From Streptomyces sp. Ru71 (GTDB lineage Bacteria; Actinomycetota; Actinomycetes; Streptomycetales; Streptomycetaceae), in assembly GCF_002920535.1 (NCBI RefSeq), contig NZ_PQSS01000019.1, positions 44,204-108,203 of the forward strand: DNA of 64,000 bases, read 5' to 3'. The position numbers and the translations under genes are program-made. The notes under the pieces are model-generated. The model was not told where the DNA came from, did not search any database, and saw nothing but the letters and a program-made list of their open reading frames with translations. Shown here piece after piece: positions 19,608-29,724 of the stretch. Positions within the stretch are counted from its first letter, which is position 1. Every line of letters starts with the position of its first letter.

Positions 19608-21374
19608 GTGGCAGCCCACGACGACGACATTGACCGCGGCATCCGCCCGGGACGCGGGTCCGACGACCCATCCGGGCAGATTGCCTACCTTGAGCAGGAG
19701 ATCGCCGTCCTGCGACGCAAGCTCGCCGACTCTCCGCGACACACGAGGATTCTCGAAGAGCGGATCGTCGAGCTGCAGACCAACCTGGCCGGCGTCTCCG
19801 CCCAGAACGAGCGGCTCGCCAACACCCTGCGCGAAGCCCGCGACCAGATCGTGGCCCTCAAGGAAGAGGTCGACCGGCTCGCCCAGCCGCCGGCCGGCTT
19901 CGGCGTCTTCCTGCAGGCCAACGAGGACGGCACCGCCGACATCTTCACCGGCGGCCGCAAGCTCCGCGTGAACGTCAGCCCGAACGTCGAACTCGACGAC
20001 CTCCGGCGCGGCCAGGAAGTCATGCTCAACGAGGCGCTCAACGTGGTCGAGGCCATGGAGTTCGAGAGCGTCGGCGACATCGTCACCCTCAAGGAGATCC
20101 TTGAGGACGGCGAGCGCGCCCTGGTGCTCGGGCACACCGACGAGGAACGGGTGGTACGGCTCGCCGAGCCGCTGCTGGACGTCACCATCCGCCCCGGCGA
20201 CGCCCTGCTGCTCGAACCCCGCTCCGGCTACGTCTACGAGGTCGTGCCCAAGAGCGAGGTCGAGGAACTCGTCCTCGAAGAGGTCCCCGACATCGGCTAC
20301 GAGGCCATCGGCGGCCTCGGCGGCCAGATCGAAGCCATCCGCGACGCCGTCGAGCTCCCCTACCTGTACCCCGACCTGTTCAAGGAGCACGAACTGCGGC
20401 CGCCCAAGGGCGTGCTGCTCTACGGACCCCCTGGATGTGGTAAGACGCTGATCGCCAAGGCCGTCGCGAACTCGCTGGCCAAGAAGGTCGCCGAGGTCAC
20501 CGGCCAGGCCGCCGGGAAGAGCTTCTTCCTCAACATCAAGGGCCCCGAGCTGCTGAACAAGTACGTCGGCGAGACCGAGCGGCAGATCCGCCTCGTCTTC
20601 CAGCGAGCCCGGGAGAAGGCCTCCGAGGGCACCCCCGTGATCGTCTTCTTCGACGAGATGGAGTCCCTCTTCCGCACCCGCGGCTCCGGCGTCAGCTCGG
20701 ACGTGGAGAACACCATCGTCCCGCAGCTGCTCGCCGAGATCGACGGCGTGGAAGGCCTGCAGAACGTGGTCGTCATCGGCGCCTCCAACCGCGAGGACAT
20801 GATCGACCCCGCCATCCTGCGCCCCGGCCGGCTCGACGTGAAGATCAAGATCGAGCGCCCGGACGCCGAGGCCGCCAAGGACATCTTCGGCAAGTACCTC
20901 ACCGAACGCCTCCCGCTGCACGGCGACGACCTCGCCGAGCACGGCGGCGACAAGTCCGCCACCGTCCAGGCCATGATCCAGACCGCGGTCGAGCACATGT
21001 ACGCGGAATCCGAGGAGAACCGCTTCCTGGAGGTCACCTACGCCAACGGTGACAAGGAAGTCCTCTACTTCAAGGACTTCAACTCCGGCGCCATGATCGA
21101 AAACATCGTGGGCCGGGCCAAGAAGATGGCGATCAAGGACTTCCTGGAAAAGAACCAGAAGGGTCTTCGCGTCTCCCACCTGCTCCAGGCATGCGTGGAC
21201 GAGTTCAAGGAGAACGAGGACCTGCCCAACACCACCAACCCGGACGACTGGGCCCGGATCTCCGGAAAGAAGGGCGAGCGGATCGTCTACATCCGCACCC
21301 TCATCACCGGAAAGCAGGGCGCGGACACCGGACGCTCCATCGACACGGTGGCGAACACCGGACAGTACCTGTAA
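19608..21374 (+). CDS. arc: Proteasomal AAA ATPase ARC/Mpa
   Basis: Hexameric ring ATPase that recognises pupylated proteins through its coiled coils, unfolds them and feeds them into the 20S core. In 588 residues: coiled coil (about 20-80), tandem OB region (about 85-230), AAA domain with Walker A GPPGCGKT at 273-280, Walker B VFFDE with Asp349/Glu350, and arginine-finger region LRPGRLD. It ends in GQYL, the C-terminal motif that docks into the 20S alpha ring. I chose GTG 19608 because GGAGGAGG ends 8 bases upstream; TTG 19590 is less likely. A -10-like TAGGGT lies at 19564-19569. Confidence 0.95.
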   Translation: MAAHDDDIDRGIRPGRGSDDPSGQIAYLEQEIAVLRRKLADSPRHTRILEERIVELQTNLAGVSAQNERLANTLREARDQIVALKEEVDRLAQPPAGFGVFLQANEDGTADIFTGGRKLRVNVSPNVELDDLRRGQEVMLNEALNVVEAMEFESVGDIVTLKEILEDGERALVLGHTDEERVVRLAEPLLDVTIRPGDALLLEPRSGYVYEVVPKSEVEELVLEEVPDIGYEAIGGLGGQIEAIRDAVELPYLYPDLFKEHELRPPKGVLLYGPPGCGKTLIAKAVANSLAKKVAEVTGQAAGKSFFLNIKGPELLNKYVGETERQIRLVFQRAREKASEGTPVIVFFDEMESLFRTRGSGVSSDVENTIVPQLLAEIDGVEGLQNVVVIGASNREDMIDPAILRPGRLDVKIKIERPDAEAAKDIFGKYLTERLPLHGDDLAEHGGDKSATVQAMIQTAVEHMYAESEENRFLEVTYANGDKEVLYFKDFNSGAMIENIVGRAKKMAIKDFLEKNQKGLRVSHLLQACVDEFKENEDLPNTTNPDDWARISGKKGERIVYIRTLITGKQGADTGRSIDTVANTGQYL

Positions 21375-21428
21375 AAAGCAGGGTGGCTGCGGGTGCCCTC
21401 ACCGGGTACCCGCAGCCCGCTGTTTTTT
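21375..21428 (+). terminator. Intrinsic terminator after arc
   Basis: Stem GGCTGCGGGT pairs with ACCCGCAGCC and is extended by AGCAG-like flanks; a run of six T follows (21422-21427) and an A-run precedes. It starts immediately after the arc stop codon. It is one of the few U-tract terminators in this window and implies that dop has its own promoter. Confidence 0.9.
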
Positions 21429-21618
21429 CCGGACACATCCGGGGCACAGCACACTAGGCAATGACGAAAATGATCTCCCCACCAGCGCAAAGGCGTTCTA
21501 GGCTCTTCCGTACCGCCCGGTCGCGCAGTGCGGGGAGGGGCACCGCACACACACCGGAGCAATCGCGGTACTTGAGCGGCGCCCACGACCGAGGGTGCCG
21601 CCGGGCAAGGAGGGCCGC

Positions 21619-23130
21619 ATGACCGTACGGCGAGTAATGGGCATCGAGACGGAGTACGGCATCTCCGTCCCCGGCCACCCCAATGCCAATGCCATGCTCA
21701 CCTCGTCCCAGATCGTCAACGCCTACGCGGCGGCGATGCACCGCGCCCGCCGCGCCAGGTGGGACTTCGAGGAGGAGAACCCGCTGCGGGACGCGCGAGG
21801 CTTCGACCTCGCCCGCGAGGCCGCCGACGCCAGCCAGCTCACCGACGAGGACATCGGCCTCGCCAACGTGATCCTCACCAACGGCGCCCGCCTCTACGTC
21901 GACCACGCCCACCCCGAATACAGCGCCCCCGAGGTCACCAACCCGCGCGACGCCGTCCTCTGGGACAAGGCCGGCGAGCGGATCATGGCCGAAGCGGCGG
22001 AACGGGCTGCCCAGCTCCCCGGCGCCCAGCCGATCCACCTCTACAAGAACAACACCGACAACAAGGGCGCCTCCTACGGCACGCACGAGAACTACCTGAT
22101 GAAGCGGGAGACCCCCTTCTCGGACATCGTGCGCCACCTGACGCCCTTCTTCGTCTCCCGCCAGGTCTTCGCCGGCGCCGGTCGCGTCGGCATCGGCCAG
22201 GACGGCCACGAACACGGCTTCCAGCTCAGCCAGCGCGCCGACTACTTCGAGGTCGAGGTCGGCCTGGAGACCACCCTCAAGCGCCCCATCATCAACACCC
22301 GCGACGAACCGCACGCCGACGCCGAGAAGTACCGCCGCCTGCACGTGATCATCGGCGACGCCAACCTCTCCGAGATCTCCACCTACCTCAAGCTGGGCAC
22401 GACCGCCCTGGTCCTGTCCATGATCGAGGACAGCTTCATCGCCGTCGACCTCGCCGTCGACCAGCCCGTACGCACCCTCCACCAGGTCTCCCACGACCCC
22501 TCCCTCAAGCGCCTCGTCACGCTGCGCAGCGGCCGCACACTCACGGCGGTACAGCTGCAGATGGAGTACTTCGAGCTGGCCCGCAAGTACGTCGAGGAGC
22601 GCTTCGGCGCCGACGCGGACGACCAGACCAAGGACGTCCTGGCGCGCTGGGAGGACACCCTCACGCGCCTGGAGCGGGACCCGATGAGCCTGGCCGGCGA
22701 GCTGGACTGGGTGGCCAAGCGGGAGCTGATGGAGGGCTACCGGCGCCGCGACAGCCTGGACTGGGACGCGGCCCGCCTCCACCTGGTCGACCTCCAGTAC
22801 GCCGACGTACGCCCCGAGAAGGGCCTGTACAACCGCCTGGCGGCCCGCGGACGCATGAAGCGGCTGCTGGACGAGGCGGAGGTCGAGCGGGCCATGCAGA
22901 AGCCGCCGGAGGACACCCGTGCCTACTTCCGCGGCCGCTGCCTGGAGCAGTACGCCGACGACGTCGCCGCGGCCTCCTGGGACTCGGTGATCTTCGACCT
23001 CCCGGGCCGGGACTCGCTCCAGCGCGTTCCAACCCTGGAACCGCTTCGCGGAACGCGAAATCACGTCAAGGAGCTGCTGGACCGCTGCCGCACGGCGGAA
23101 GACCTGGTCAGGGTGCTGTCCGGCGGCTGA
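21619..23130 (+). CDS. dop: Pup deamidase/depupylase
   Basis: Carboxylate-amine-ligase-fold enzyme that removes Pup from substrates (and deamidates Pup in species where it ends in Gln). The 503-residue protein carries the metal/ATP glutamate motif [10 protein letters not shown] and the catalytic aspartate Asp95 in [16 protein letters not shown], with the downstream [17 protein letters not shown] block shared with PafA. ATG 21619 follows AAGGAGG; an in-frame ATG eight codons earlier lies upstream of that site. Pup here already ends in Glu, so depupylation rather than deamidation is the expected role. Confidence 0.95.
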   Translation: MTVRRVMGIETEYGISVPGHPNANAMLTSSQIVNAYAAAMHRARRARWDFEEENPLRDARGFDLAREAADASQLTDEDIGLANVILTNGARLYVDHAHPEYSAPEVTNPRDAVLWDKAGERIMAEAAERAAQLPGAQPIHLYKNNTDNKGASYGTHENYLMKRETPFSDIVRHLTPFFVSRQVFAGAGRVGIGQDGHEHGFQLSQRADYFEVEVGLETTLKRPIINTRDEPHADAEKYRRLHVIIGDANLSEISTYLKLGTTALVLSMIEDSFIAVDLAVDQPVRTLHQVSHDPSLKRLVTLRSGRTLTAVQLQMEYFELARKYVEERFGADADDQTKDVLARWEDTLTRLERDPMSLAGELDWVAKRELMEGYRRRDSLDWDAARLHLVDLQYADVRPEKGLYNRLAARGRMKRLLDEAEVERAMQKPPEDTRAYFRGRCLEQYADDVAAASWDSVIFDLPGRDSLQRVPTLEPLRGTRNHVKELLDRCRTAEDLVRVLSGG

Positions 23131-23228
23131 GGGGTACTCGTCGGCCTCCCCGGCCGGAACAGGGTGGAAATGCCCCCGGCCGGGAATCATCGAGGTGGCC
23201 CCCGCACGTTGAGGAAACTGCGGGGCCG

Positions 23229-23251
23229 ATGTCGGACCCGGCTTGTAGGGT
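23229..23251 (+). promoter_or_regulatory. Candidate pup promoter
   Basis: A clear -10 TAGGGT lies at 23246-23251, about 70 bases before the pup ATG. Eight bases upstream of it is ATGTCGGAC (23229-23237), which matches the RecA-NDp element TTGTCRGTG at six of nine positions with the correct N8 spacing. The match is partial, so a damage-responsive role is only a possibility. Confidence 0.4.
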
Positions 23252-23321
23252 CTGATCATCACCGATCGGCAGGAATGCCGACCTGCCGACCCATGTCGGG
23301 CGAAAGAGCGGGGTGAGGGTT

Positions 23322-23540
23322 ATGGCGACCAAGGACACCGGTGGCGGCCAGCAGAAGGCCACACGTTCCACTGAGGAGGTCGAGGAGCAGGCGCAGGACG
23401 CGCAGGCCTCCGAGGACCTCAAGGAGCGCCACGAGAAGCTGAGCGACGACGTGGACTCCGTGCTGGACGAGATCGACGATGTCCTCGAGGAAAATGCCGA
23501 GGATTTCGTGCGTTCCTTCGTGCAAAAAGGCGGAGAGTAA
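23322..23540 (+). CDS. pup: Prokaryotic ubiquitin-like protein Pup
   Basis: The 72-residue intrinsically disordered protein tag that PafA couples to lysines of proteins destined for the proteasome. It begins MATKDTGGGQQKATRS and has the conserved helical binding segment (SDDVDSVLDEIDDVLEEN). It ends FVRSFVQKGGE, with the coupling-competent C-terminal Gly-Gly-Glu, so no Dop deamidation is needed. ATG 23322 is preferred; an in-frame GTG three codons earlier is possible. It lies between dop and an HNH endonuclease gene. Confidence 0.97.
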   Translation: MATKDTGGGQQKATRSTEEVEEQAQDAQASEDLKERHEKLSDDVDSVLDEIDDVLEENAEDFVRSFVQKGGE

Positions 23541-23590
23541 AGGCCGCTAGCGCACTTAGACCTTCGAATTGAAGGTGGCGGGGGGTAAGA

Positions 23591-24196
23591 GTGGCCGGCG
23601 AAGCGGACGCGAAGCAATGCAGGAAATGCAAGCGGGTCCTGCCTCTTGCCGCATTCGCACGGGACAGGAATCGGCGCGACGGCCTCCAGGTGGACTGTCG
23701 GGAGTGCGTGGCGGAGTACAGCGCCGCGCACTACCGGCGGCGCCGGGAGGCTTTGGGCAAGTCGGTACGGGAGAAGGTGGACGTCCCGCCTGGGCACAAG
23801 CTCTGCCGGACGTGCGGCGAGATCAAGCCGCACAGTGAGTGGCACCGCAATGCCACGGCGTCCGACGGGTTGTCCACGCGCTGCAAGGCGTGCCGGGCGG
23901 CGCAGGGGCGGGAGCTCCATCTCAAGCGCCAGTACGGCCTCACCGAAGCCGAACGGGACGCGTTGATCGCGGCTCAGGGGGGAGTCTGCTGCATATGCCT
24001 TTCCGCTCCGCCCGCTCATGTGGATCACTGTCACGAGACGGGTAGGGTCCGTGGCGTACTGTGCTTCAGCTGCAATGCAGCACTGGGGCAGTTCAAGGAT
24101 CGGCCCGACGTCATAAGGCGGGCTGCCGCATACGTGGAAGGAACCTCGTGGAAGCCAACTCTCGTGGCACCGGGCGTCTACCTGCTGCCTTCCTGA
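23591..24196 (+). CDS. Recombination endonuclease VII-type HNH nuclease embedded in the proteasome cluster
   Basis: A 201-residue zinc-binding nuclease-like protein. The C-terminal half contains the endonuclease VII (T4 gp49-like) signature: [22 protein letters not shown] followed by [14 protein letters not shown], with two CxxC pairs and the His-Asp-His catalytic core in two adjoining segments. The N-terminal half has two more Cys pairs ([10 protein letters not shown] and [10 protein letters not shown]), probably extra zinc knuckles. The start is GTG 23591. It contains rarer codons (ATA, CTT) than its neighbours, hinting at phage ancestry. Its last 49 bases overlap the prcB start, so the two are probably translationally coupled. 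Function in this locus is unknown. Confidence 0.88.
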   Translation: MAGEADAKQCRKCKRVLPLAAFARDRNRRDGLQVDCRECVAEYSAAHYRRRREALGKSVREKVDVPPGHKLCRTCGEIKPHSEWHRNATASDGLSTRCKACRAAQGRELHLKRQYGLTEAERDALIAAQGGVCCICLSAPPAHVDHCHETGRVRGVLCFSCNAALGQFKDRPDVIRRAAAYVEGTSWKPTLVAPGVYLLPS

Positions 24197-24993
24197 CGCC
24201 AGGGTCTTCCTCCTTCATGGACTTCCTCGCCGAGCACCAGCCGGAGCTGCTGCCGGGCAAGCGCCGGCTGCCTCCGGTGGAGGGTGTGATCGAGGCGCCG
24301 CACGGCACGACCATCGTGGCCGTGACGTTCCCCGGCGGCGTGGTGCTGGCCGGTGACCGCCGGGCCACCATGGGCAATGTGATCGCACAGCGGGACATCG
24401 AGAAGGTGTTCCCGGCCGACGAGTACTCGGCGGTCGGTATCGCCGGCACCGCCGGTCTCGCCGTGGAGATGGTCAAGCTCTTCCAGCTGGAGCTGGAGCA
24501 CTTCGAGAAGGTCGAGGGCGCCCAGCTGTCGCTGGAGGGCAAGGCCAACCGCCTGTCGACGATGATCCGCTCCAACCTGGGCATGGCGATGCAGGGCCTG
24601 GCCGTGGTCCCGCTGTTCGCCGGCTACGACGTGGACCGCGACAAGGGCCGCATCTTCTCCTACGACGTCACCGGCGGCCGTACGGAGGAGCGGGGCTTCG
24701 CGGCCACCGGCTCGGGCTCGGTGTTCGCCCGGGGCGCGATGAAGAAGCTGTACCGCGAGGACCTGACCGAGGCCGATGCCACGACACTGGTGGTGCAGGC
24801 CCTGTACGACGCGGCAGACGACGACTCGGCGACCGGTGGTCCCGATGTCGCCCGCCGGATCTACCCGATCGTCACCGTGATCACCGAGGACGGTTTCCGC
24901 CGGCTCACCGAGGACGAGTCCTCCGAGATCGCCCGCTCGGTGCTGCAGCGCCGTCTGGAGCAGCCGGACGGCCCGCGCGCGGCGCTGCTCTGA
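24148..24993 (+). CDS. prcB: 20S proteasome beta subunit
   Basis: Proteolytic subunit of the 20S core, made as a 281-residue precursor. The propeptide (residues 1-53, starting [19 protein letters not shown]) is autocleaved after Gly53, exposing the nucleophile Thr54 in [11 protein letters not shown]. Catalytic partners Asp and Lys lie in [11 protein letters not shown] and the segment [19 protein letters not shown] 24148 follows GGAAGGAA and reproduces the known Streptomyces precursor start. It overlaps the upstream HNH gene by 49 bp and lies 63 bp before prcA. Confidence 0.97.
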   Translation: MEANSRGTGRLPAAFLTPGSSSFMDFLAEHQPELLPGKRRLPPVEGVIEAPHGTTIVAVTFPGGVVLAGDRRATMGNVIAQRDIEKVFPADEYSAVGIAGTAGLAVEMVKLFQLELEHFEKVEGAQLSLEGKANRLSTMIRSNLGMAMQGLAVVPLFAGYDVDRDKGRIFSYDVTGGRTEERGFAATGSGSVFARGAMKKLYREDLTEADATTLVVQALYDAADDDSATGGPDVARRIYPIVTVITEDGFRRLTEDESSEIARSVLQRRLEQPDGPRAALL

Positions 24994-25056
24994 GGGCCGG
25001 GCCCGGATTTGTTGTCAGGTGATCGAGTGACTTCCACAGAAAGGGACGGATAACCG

Positions 25057-25794
25057 GTGTCGACGCCGTTCTATGTCTCACCCCAGCAGGCGATGGCCGA
25101 CCGTGCCGAGTACGCCCGCAAGGGCATCGCGCGTGGCCGCAGCCTGGTCGTCATGCAGTACGCCGACGGCATCGTGTTCGCCGGCGAGAACCCGTCCCGT
25201 GCGCTGCACAAGTTCAGCGAGATCTATGACCGGATCGGTTTCGCCGCGGCCGGCAAGTACAACGAGTACGAGAACCTGCGGATCGGCGGCGTTCGCTATG
25301 CCGACCTGCGGGGTTACACCTATGACCGGGACGACGTCACGGCCCGGGGTCTGGCGAACGTGTACGCGCAGACGCTGGGCACGATCTTCTCGTCGGCGGC
25401 GGAGAAGCCGTACGAGGTGGAGCTGGTCGTGGCGGAGGTGGGGGAGACCCCGGAGGGTGACCAGATCTACCGGCTGCCGCATGACGGCTCGATCGTGGAC
25501 GAGCACGGTTCGGTCGCGGTCGGCGGCAATTCGGAGCAGATCAGCAGCTTCCTGGATCAGCACCACCGGGACGGTATGAGCCTGGCGGAGGCGCTGCAGC
25601 TGGCGGTGCGGGCGCTGTCGCGGGACACCAATGGCACGGAGCGGGAGATTCCGGCCGAGCGTCTTGAGGTGGCGGTGCTGGACCGTACGCGTCCGCAGCA
25701 GCGCAAGTTCAAGCGGATCGTGGGTGCGCAGCTGGGCCGTCTGCTGCAGGCGGGCAGCACGGCCACGGAGGCGGAGAGCAGCGACGAGGAGTAG
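25057..25794 (+). CDS. prcA: 20S proteasome alpha subunit
   Basis: Structural outer-ring subunit of the 20S core that forms the gated entry pore and docks the C-terminus of ARC. The 245-residue protein begins [26 protein letters not shown], the conserved alpha-subunit N-terminal gate region, and lacks a propeptide or N-terminal Thr nucleophile. The C-terminal tail is Ser/Glu/Asp-rich ([10 protein letters not shown]), probably flexible. It starts at GTG 25057 with a purine-rich AAAGGGACGG region upstream. It is the last gene of the pup-HNH-prcB-prcA group before a terminator. Confidence 0.97.
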   Translation: MSTPFYVSPQQAMADRAEYARKGIARGRSLVVMQYADGIVFAGENPSRALHKFSEIYDRIGFAAAGKYNEYENLRIGGVRYADLRGYTYDRDDVTARGLANVYAQTLGTIFSSAAEKPYEVELVVAEVGETPEGDQIYRLPHDGSIVDEHGSVAVGGNSEQISSFLDQHHRDGMSLAEALQLAVRALSRDTNGTEREIPAERLEVAVLDRTRPQQRKFKRIVGAQLGRLLQAGSTATEAESSDEE

Positions 25795-25812
25795 TTCCCG
25801 GGAGTACCCGTA

Positions 25813-25845
25813 CTGCGCCCCGGCCGGGTGACGGCCGGGGCGCAG
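25813..25845. terminator. Bidirectional terminator between prcA and the LacI gene
   Basis: CTGCGCCCCGGCC pairs perfectly with GGCCGGGGCGCAG around a 7-base loop. It is placed 18 bp after the prcA stop and just before the stop of the convergent LacI-family gene. Confidence 0.85.
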
Positions 25846-25851
25846 TGGTGT

Positions 25852-26871
25852 TCAGGAGGCTTTGGGTGGGGCTGTGGAGCCCCGTACGACGAGTTCGACG
25901 GGAATGTCTCCCTCTTGCGGTGTGCGGCCTTCCAGGACGGCGAGGAGGGCGCGCATGCCGTGTTCGCCGAACAGTTCCGCGTCGAGTCGGACGGTGGTGA
26001 GTTCGGGGTCGATGGCGGTGGCGAGGCCGAGGTCGTCCATGCCGGTGACGGAGACGTCGTCGGGGACGCGCAGGCCGAGGCGGCGCAGGGCTTTGTAGGC
26101 GCCGGCGGCGAGTTTGTCGTCGTCGCAGATGATCGCCGTGGGGTGGGGCCGCGCGTGGCGCAGTGCGGTCTCGGTGGCGGCGAGGGCGCCTTCGATGGAG
26201 ATGGGTGCGGGTGCGGTGCGTAGGGAGGCGCCCGGTACCGCGCCGATGCGCCGGGTGAGTTCGCGGGCGCGTACGTCGAAGGTCCAGGAGGGGACGTCGG
26301 CGGCGAGGTGGAGGAAGTGGCGGTGTCCGAGGTCGAGGAGGTGCTGGGTGACCTGGCGGGTGCCGTCGGTGATGTCGAGGTTGACGGTGGCGGCGCCGAG
26401 GCTGCCTTCGGGGTCGCTGTCGAGCATGACGAGGGGGAGCTGGTCGCCGCGGATGGCGGTGAGGGCGTCGGCGGCCATGGAGGAGGCGATGACGCCGTCG
26501 AGGGCGGCCTGGGCGGAGGCGAAGGGGTCGCGGGCGGGGCCGATGCCTTCGGGGGAGGGGTAGAGGACGACGCCGAAGCCGTGGTCGGCGGCGACGCGGG
26601 CGGCGCCGGTGTAGACGCCGGCGAAGAATTCGGTGGTGAGGGCGGGGACGACGAGCAAGACGGTGCGGGTGCGGCCGAGGCGGAGGTTGCGTGCGGCGAG
26701 GTTGGGGCGGTAGCCGAGGTCGCGGGCGGCTTCGCGGACGCGTTCGGCGGTGGCTTCGGAGACGCGGCCGCGCCATTTGTCGCCGAGGACGAGTGAGACG
26801 GCGGCCTGGGAGACGCCGGCCGCTTGGGCGACGTCGCGGCTGGTGGGGCGGGTGCTGCTGCCTCGTGCCAC
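25852..26871 (-). CDS. LacI-family transcriptional regulator
   Basis: A 339-residue DNA-binding regulator. The N-terminal LacI helix-turn-helix reads PTSRDVAQAAGVSQAAVSLVLG (in two halves DVAQAAGVSQ and AAVSLVLG), followed by the hinge YRPNLAARNLRLGRT and a periplasmic-binding-protein-like sensor domain (VLLVVPALTTEFFAGV onwards). I place the start at GTG 26871 after GGAAGAGG; an in-frame ATG at 26913 would add 14 residues ahead of the domain. It diverges from an MFS transporter and lies between prcA and pafA. The effector is unknown. Confidence 0.92.
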   Translation of the reverse strand: MARGSSTRPTSRDVAQAAGVSQAAVSLVLGDKWRGRVSEATAERVREAARDLGYRPNLAARNLRLGRTRTVLLVVPALTTEFFAGVYTGAARVAADHGFGVVLYPSPEGIGPARDPFASAQAALDGVIASSMAADALTAIRGDQLPLVMLDSDPEGSLGAATVNLDITDGTRQVTQHLLDLGHRHFLHLAADVPSWTFDVRARELTRRIGAVPGASLRTAPAPISIEGALAATETALRHARPHPTAIICDDDKLAAGAYKALRRLGLRVPDDVSVTGMDDLGLATAIDPELTTVRLDAELFGEHGMRALLAVLEGRTPQEGDIPVELVVRGSTAPPKAS

Positions 26872-26917
26872 CGTCCGGCCTCTTCCCGTTGTCTGGACTG
26901 TCGAACAGCGCACATGG

Positions 26918-26944
26918 TACGTATGACGCAGGACGTTATACGTA
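26918..26944. promoter_or_regulatory. Paired TACGTA boxes in the LacI/MFS divergent promoter
   Basis: TACGTA occurs at 26918-26923 and again at 26939-26944. The start-to-start distance is 21 bp, two helical turns, so both lie on the same DNA face. The second is inside the near-palindrome TTATACGTAAAA. Both share TACGTA-N2-AC. Binding by the adjacent LacI-type protein is inferred. Confidence 0.5.
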
Positions 26945-26966
26945 AAACTTGAGCCGGAGGGCGGAG

Positions 26967-28226
26967 ATGGCCGCGGGATACCTGGAGATCCTCAGGGCGA
27001 GGCACGCCGCCCGCCTGCTCGTGGGCACGCTGGTGGGGCGGCTGCCGAACGCCACCGCCGCCATCGCGATCGTGCTGTTCGTGCGGGCCGAGGGCGGCAC
27101 CTACAGCCTCGCGGGCGCGCTGGCGGCCGTGTACGGCGTGGCCAACGCCGTCGGCCAGCCGGTGCTCGGCCGACTGGTGGACCTGCACGGGCAGCCGCGG
27201 GTCCAGCTGCCCGCGGCGGTCGTCTCGGCGCTGGCGATGACCGCCTTCGCCGCCGTCGGGGTCTCCCCGGCGCCGCTCGCCTATGTCGCCGTGGCCGCCG
27301 CCGGCCTGTTCACCCCGCCCCTGGAGGGCGGTCTGCGGGCACTGTGGCCGAGCGTGCTGCGCCGGGAGGACCAGGTGCACACGGCGTACGCCATGGACGC
27401 GATCGCCCAGGAGGTGATGTTCACCGTCGGCCCGCTGCTGGTGACGCTGTGCGTGTCCCTGTGGTCGGCGCAGGCGGCGCTGCTCGTGCTCAACGTCCTC
27501 GGTGTCCTCGGCGCGCTGTCCGTCGTGCTGTCGCCGCCCTCGCGCGGCTGGCGTTCCGCGCCGCGTGAGGCGCACTGGCTGGGCGCGCTGCGCTCGCCGG
27601 GGCTGCTGGCGCTGCTCGCGGCGTTCCTGTTCATCGGGATGGCGCTGGGCTCCATCACGGTGGCCGCCGTGCCGTACGCCGACGACCACGGCGGAGACGG
27701 GGTGTACGGCTGGCTGATGGCCGCGCTGGGCCTGGGCGCGCTGGCGGGTGGCTCGGTGTACGGGGCGCGGCAGTGGGCGGGGGCGCCGGAGGGGCGACTG
27801 CGGGTGCTGGTGGCGTTTCTGGCGGTGTGTTACCTGCCGCTGATGCTGATGCCGGGCGCGGTCGCCATGGTGGCGCTGACGGCGCTCGCGGGGGTGTTCC
27901 TCGCGCCGTCCATCGCCTGTGCGTTCGTCATCGTCGACCGGCACGCGCCGAGCGGCACGGTCACCGAGGCGTTCTCGTGGCTGGTGACGACGTTCACGGT
28001 GGGTGCCTCGGTGGGAACGGGCCTGGCGGGGCCGGTCGTCCAGGCGGGTGGCGCGCTGTGGGGATTCGCGGTGCCCGGTGCCGCGGGCGCGGTTTCGCTG
28101 CTCGTCCTTGTGGGTACACGCACCGTCCTCGCAGCTCCCGCTGGGGGAGGGGTTGTTGCGGCGTCATCGGAAAATGATCCAAATCGTGCCGTCGAACCCC
28201 GTTTCAGTTCGCAGGATCAGGCGTAA
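26967..28226 (+). CDS. MFS transporter
   Basis: A 419-residue major facilitator protein with about 12 hydrophobic segments. It carries the loop 2-3 signature form GQPVLGRLVDLHG near residue 65. The C-terminal 25 residues are polar. The ATG at 26967 has GGAGG six bases upstream; TTG 26949 in frame is less likely. It is probably controlled by the divergent LacI-type regulator, and its stop is only 9 bp from the pafA start. Substrate unknown; drug or metabolite export is usual for this subgroup. Confidence 0.9.
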   Translation: MAAGYLEILRARHAARLLVGTLVGRLPNATAAIAIVLFVRAEGGTYSLAGALAAVYGVANAVGQPVLGRLVDLHGQPRVQLPAAVVSALAMTAFAAVGVSPAPLAYVAVAAAGLFTPPLEGGLRALWPSVLRREDQVHTAYAMDAIAQEVMFTVGPLLVTLCVSLWSAQAALLVLNVLGVLGALSVVLSPPSRGWRSAPREAHWLGALRSPGLLALLAAFLFIGMALGSITVAAVPYADDHGGDGVYGWLMAALGLGALAGGSVYGARQWAGAPEGRLRVLVAFLAVCYLPLMLMPGAVAMVALTALAGVFLAPSIACAFVIVDRHAPSGTVTEAFSWLVTTFTVGASVGTGLAGPVVQAGGALWGFAVPGAAGAVSLLVLVGTRTVLAAPAGGGVVAASSENDPNRAVEPRFSSQDQA

Positions 28227-28238
28227 TGTTCCCTCATG
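28224..28238 (+). promoter_or_regulatory. Promoter for a probably leaderless pafA transcript
   Basis: TAATGT (28224-28229), which overlaps the MFS stop codon, is followed by six bases and the pafA ATG at 28236. No ribosome site precedes that ATG. GTTTCA at 28201-28206 is 17 bases upstream of the -10 but is a weak -35. Confidence 0.45.
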
Positions 28239-29597
28239 GACCGCCGCATTTTCGGGCTGGAGAACGAGTACGGCGTCACGTGCACGTTCAGGGGACAGCG
28301 CCGTCTGTCACCTGACGAGGTGGCGCGGTACCTCTTCCGCCGTGTCGTGTCATGGGGCCGCAGCAGCAATGTGTTTCTGCGGAACGGTGCCCGCCTCTAT
28401 CTCGATGTGGGCTCTCACCCGGAATACGCGACACCCGAATGTGACAACGTGATCGAGCTGGTCACCCACGACAAGGCCGGAGAGCGCATTCTCGAAGGCC
28501 TCCTGGTGGACGCGGAACGACGCCTGCACGAGGAGGGAATCGCGGGCGACGTCTACCTCTTCAAGAACAACACCGACTCGGCGGGCAACTCCTACGGCTG
28601 CCATGAGAACTACCTGGTGGCCCGGCACGGGGAGTTCTCGCGGCTCGCGGACATTCTCATTCCCTTCCTGGTGACGCGGCAGCTGCTGTGCGGTGCGGGC
28701 AAGGTCCTGCAGACCCCGCGCGGCGCCGTCTACTGCGTCAGCCAGCGCGCCGAGCACATCTGGGAGGGTGTCTCCTCGGCGACGACCCGCTCGCGTCCGA
28801 TCATCAACACCCGGGACGAGCCGCACGCCGACGCCGAGCGCTACCGCCGGCTGCACGTCATCGTGGGCGACTCCAACATGTCGGAGACGACCATGCTGCT
28901 CAAGGTCGGCGCGACCGACCTGGTGCTGCGCATGATCGAGGCGGGCACGGTGATGCGCGACCTCACCCTGGAGAACCCGATCCGGGCGATCCGCGAGGTC
29001 AGCCACGACATCACGGGCCGCCGCAAGGTCCGCCTGGCCAGTGGACGCGAGGCCTCCGCGCTGGAGGTGCAGCGCGAGTACTACGAGAAGGCCGTCGATT
29101 TCTGCGAGCGCCGCGGTATCCGCACCGGCACGGTGGAGCGGGTGCTGGAGCTGTGGGGCCGCACGCTGGAGGCGATCGAGACCGAGGATCTCGACCGTAT
29201 CGACACCGAGATCGACTGGGTGATGAAGTACAAGCTCATCGAGCGGTACCGGGCCAAGCACAACATGACCATGTCGCATCCGCGGGTCGCCCAGATAGAC
29301 CTCGCCTACCACGACATCCACCGCCGTCGTGGCCTGTACTACCTGCTGGAGAAGAAGGGGCAAGCCGCCCGGATCTGCAACGACTTGAAGATCTTCGAGG
29401 GCAAGTCGGTTCCCCCGCAGACCACTCGGGCCCGGCTGCGCGGCGACTTCATCCGCCGGGCGCAGGAACAGCGCCGTGACTTCACCGTCGACTGGGTGCA
29501 TCTGAAGCTCAACGACCAGGCACAGCGGACCGTGTTGTGCAAGGACCCGTTCCGGTCGGTGGACGACCGGGTGGAGAAGCTCATCGCAGGAATGTGA
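28236..29597 (+). CDS. pafA: Pup-protein ligase
   Basis: Activates the C-terminal Glu of Pup with ATP as a gamma-glutamyl phosphate and joins it to a substrate lysine. The 453-residue protein has the metal/ATP motif FGLENEYGV, the conserved Asp57 in [17 protein letters not shown], and the [17 protein letters not shown] block it shares with Dop. It starts at ATG 28236 with no Shine-Dalgarno sequence. It follows the MFS gene at 9 bp yet seems to have its own -10. Together with dop, pup, arc and prcBA it completes the Pup-proteasome pathway in this window. Confidence 0.96.
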   Translation: MDRRIFGLENEYGVTCTFRGQRRLSPDEVARYLFRRVVSWGRSSNVFLRNGARLYLDVGSHPEYATPECDNVIELVTHDKAGERILEGLLVDAERRLHEEGIAGDVYLFKNNTDSAGNSYGCHENYLVARHGEFSRLADILIPFLVTRQLLCGAGKVLQTPRGAVYCVSQRAEHIWEGVSSATTRSRPIINTRDEPHADAERYRRLHVIVGDSNMSETTMLLKVGATDLVLRMIEAGTVMRDLTLENPIRAIREVSHDITGRRKVRLASGREASALEVQREYYEKAVDFCERRGIRTGTVERVLELWGRTLEAIETEDLDRIDTEIDWVMKYKLIERYRAKHNMTMSHPRVAQIDLAYHDIHRRRGLYYLLEKKGQAARICNDLKIFEGKSVPPQTTRARLRGDFIRRAQEQRRDFTVDWVHLKLNDQAQRTVLCKDPFRSVDDRVEKLIAGM

Positions 29598-29633
29598 GCC
29601 GGCGGTTCCGCACACCGTGCCGGAACGCAACAC

Positions 29634-29662
29634 GGGCGCCGTACGTTCTCCGTACGGCGCCC
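29634..29662 (+). terminator. Terminator after pafA
   Basis: A perfect 12-bp stem, GGGCGCCGTACG pairing with CGTACGGCGCCC around TTCTC, lies 36 bp past the pafA stop and is followed by TTCTC. Confidence 0.85.
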
Positions 29663-29724
29663 TTCTCACGCCGTAGAGTTGCGCGCACGCCATCCACAAG
29701 ATCGACCGATTACGAGGCCCTATC

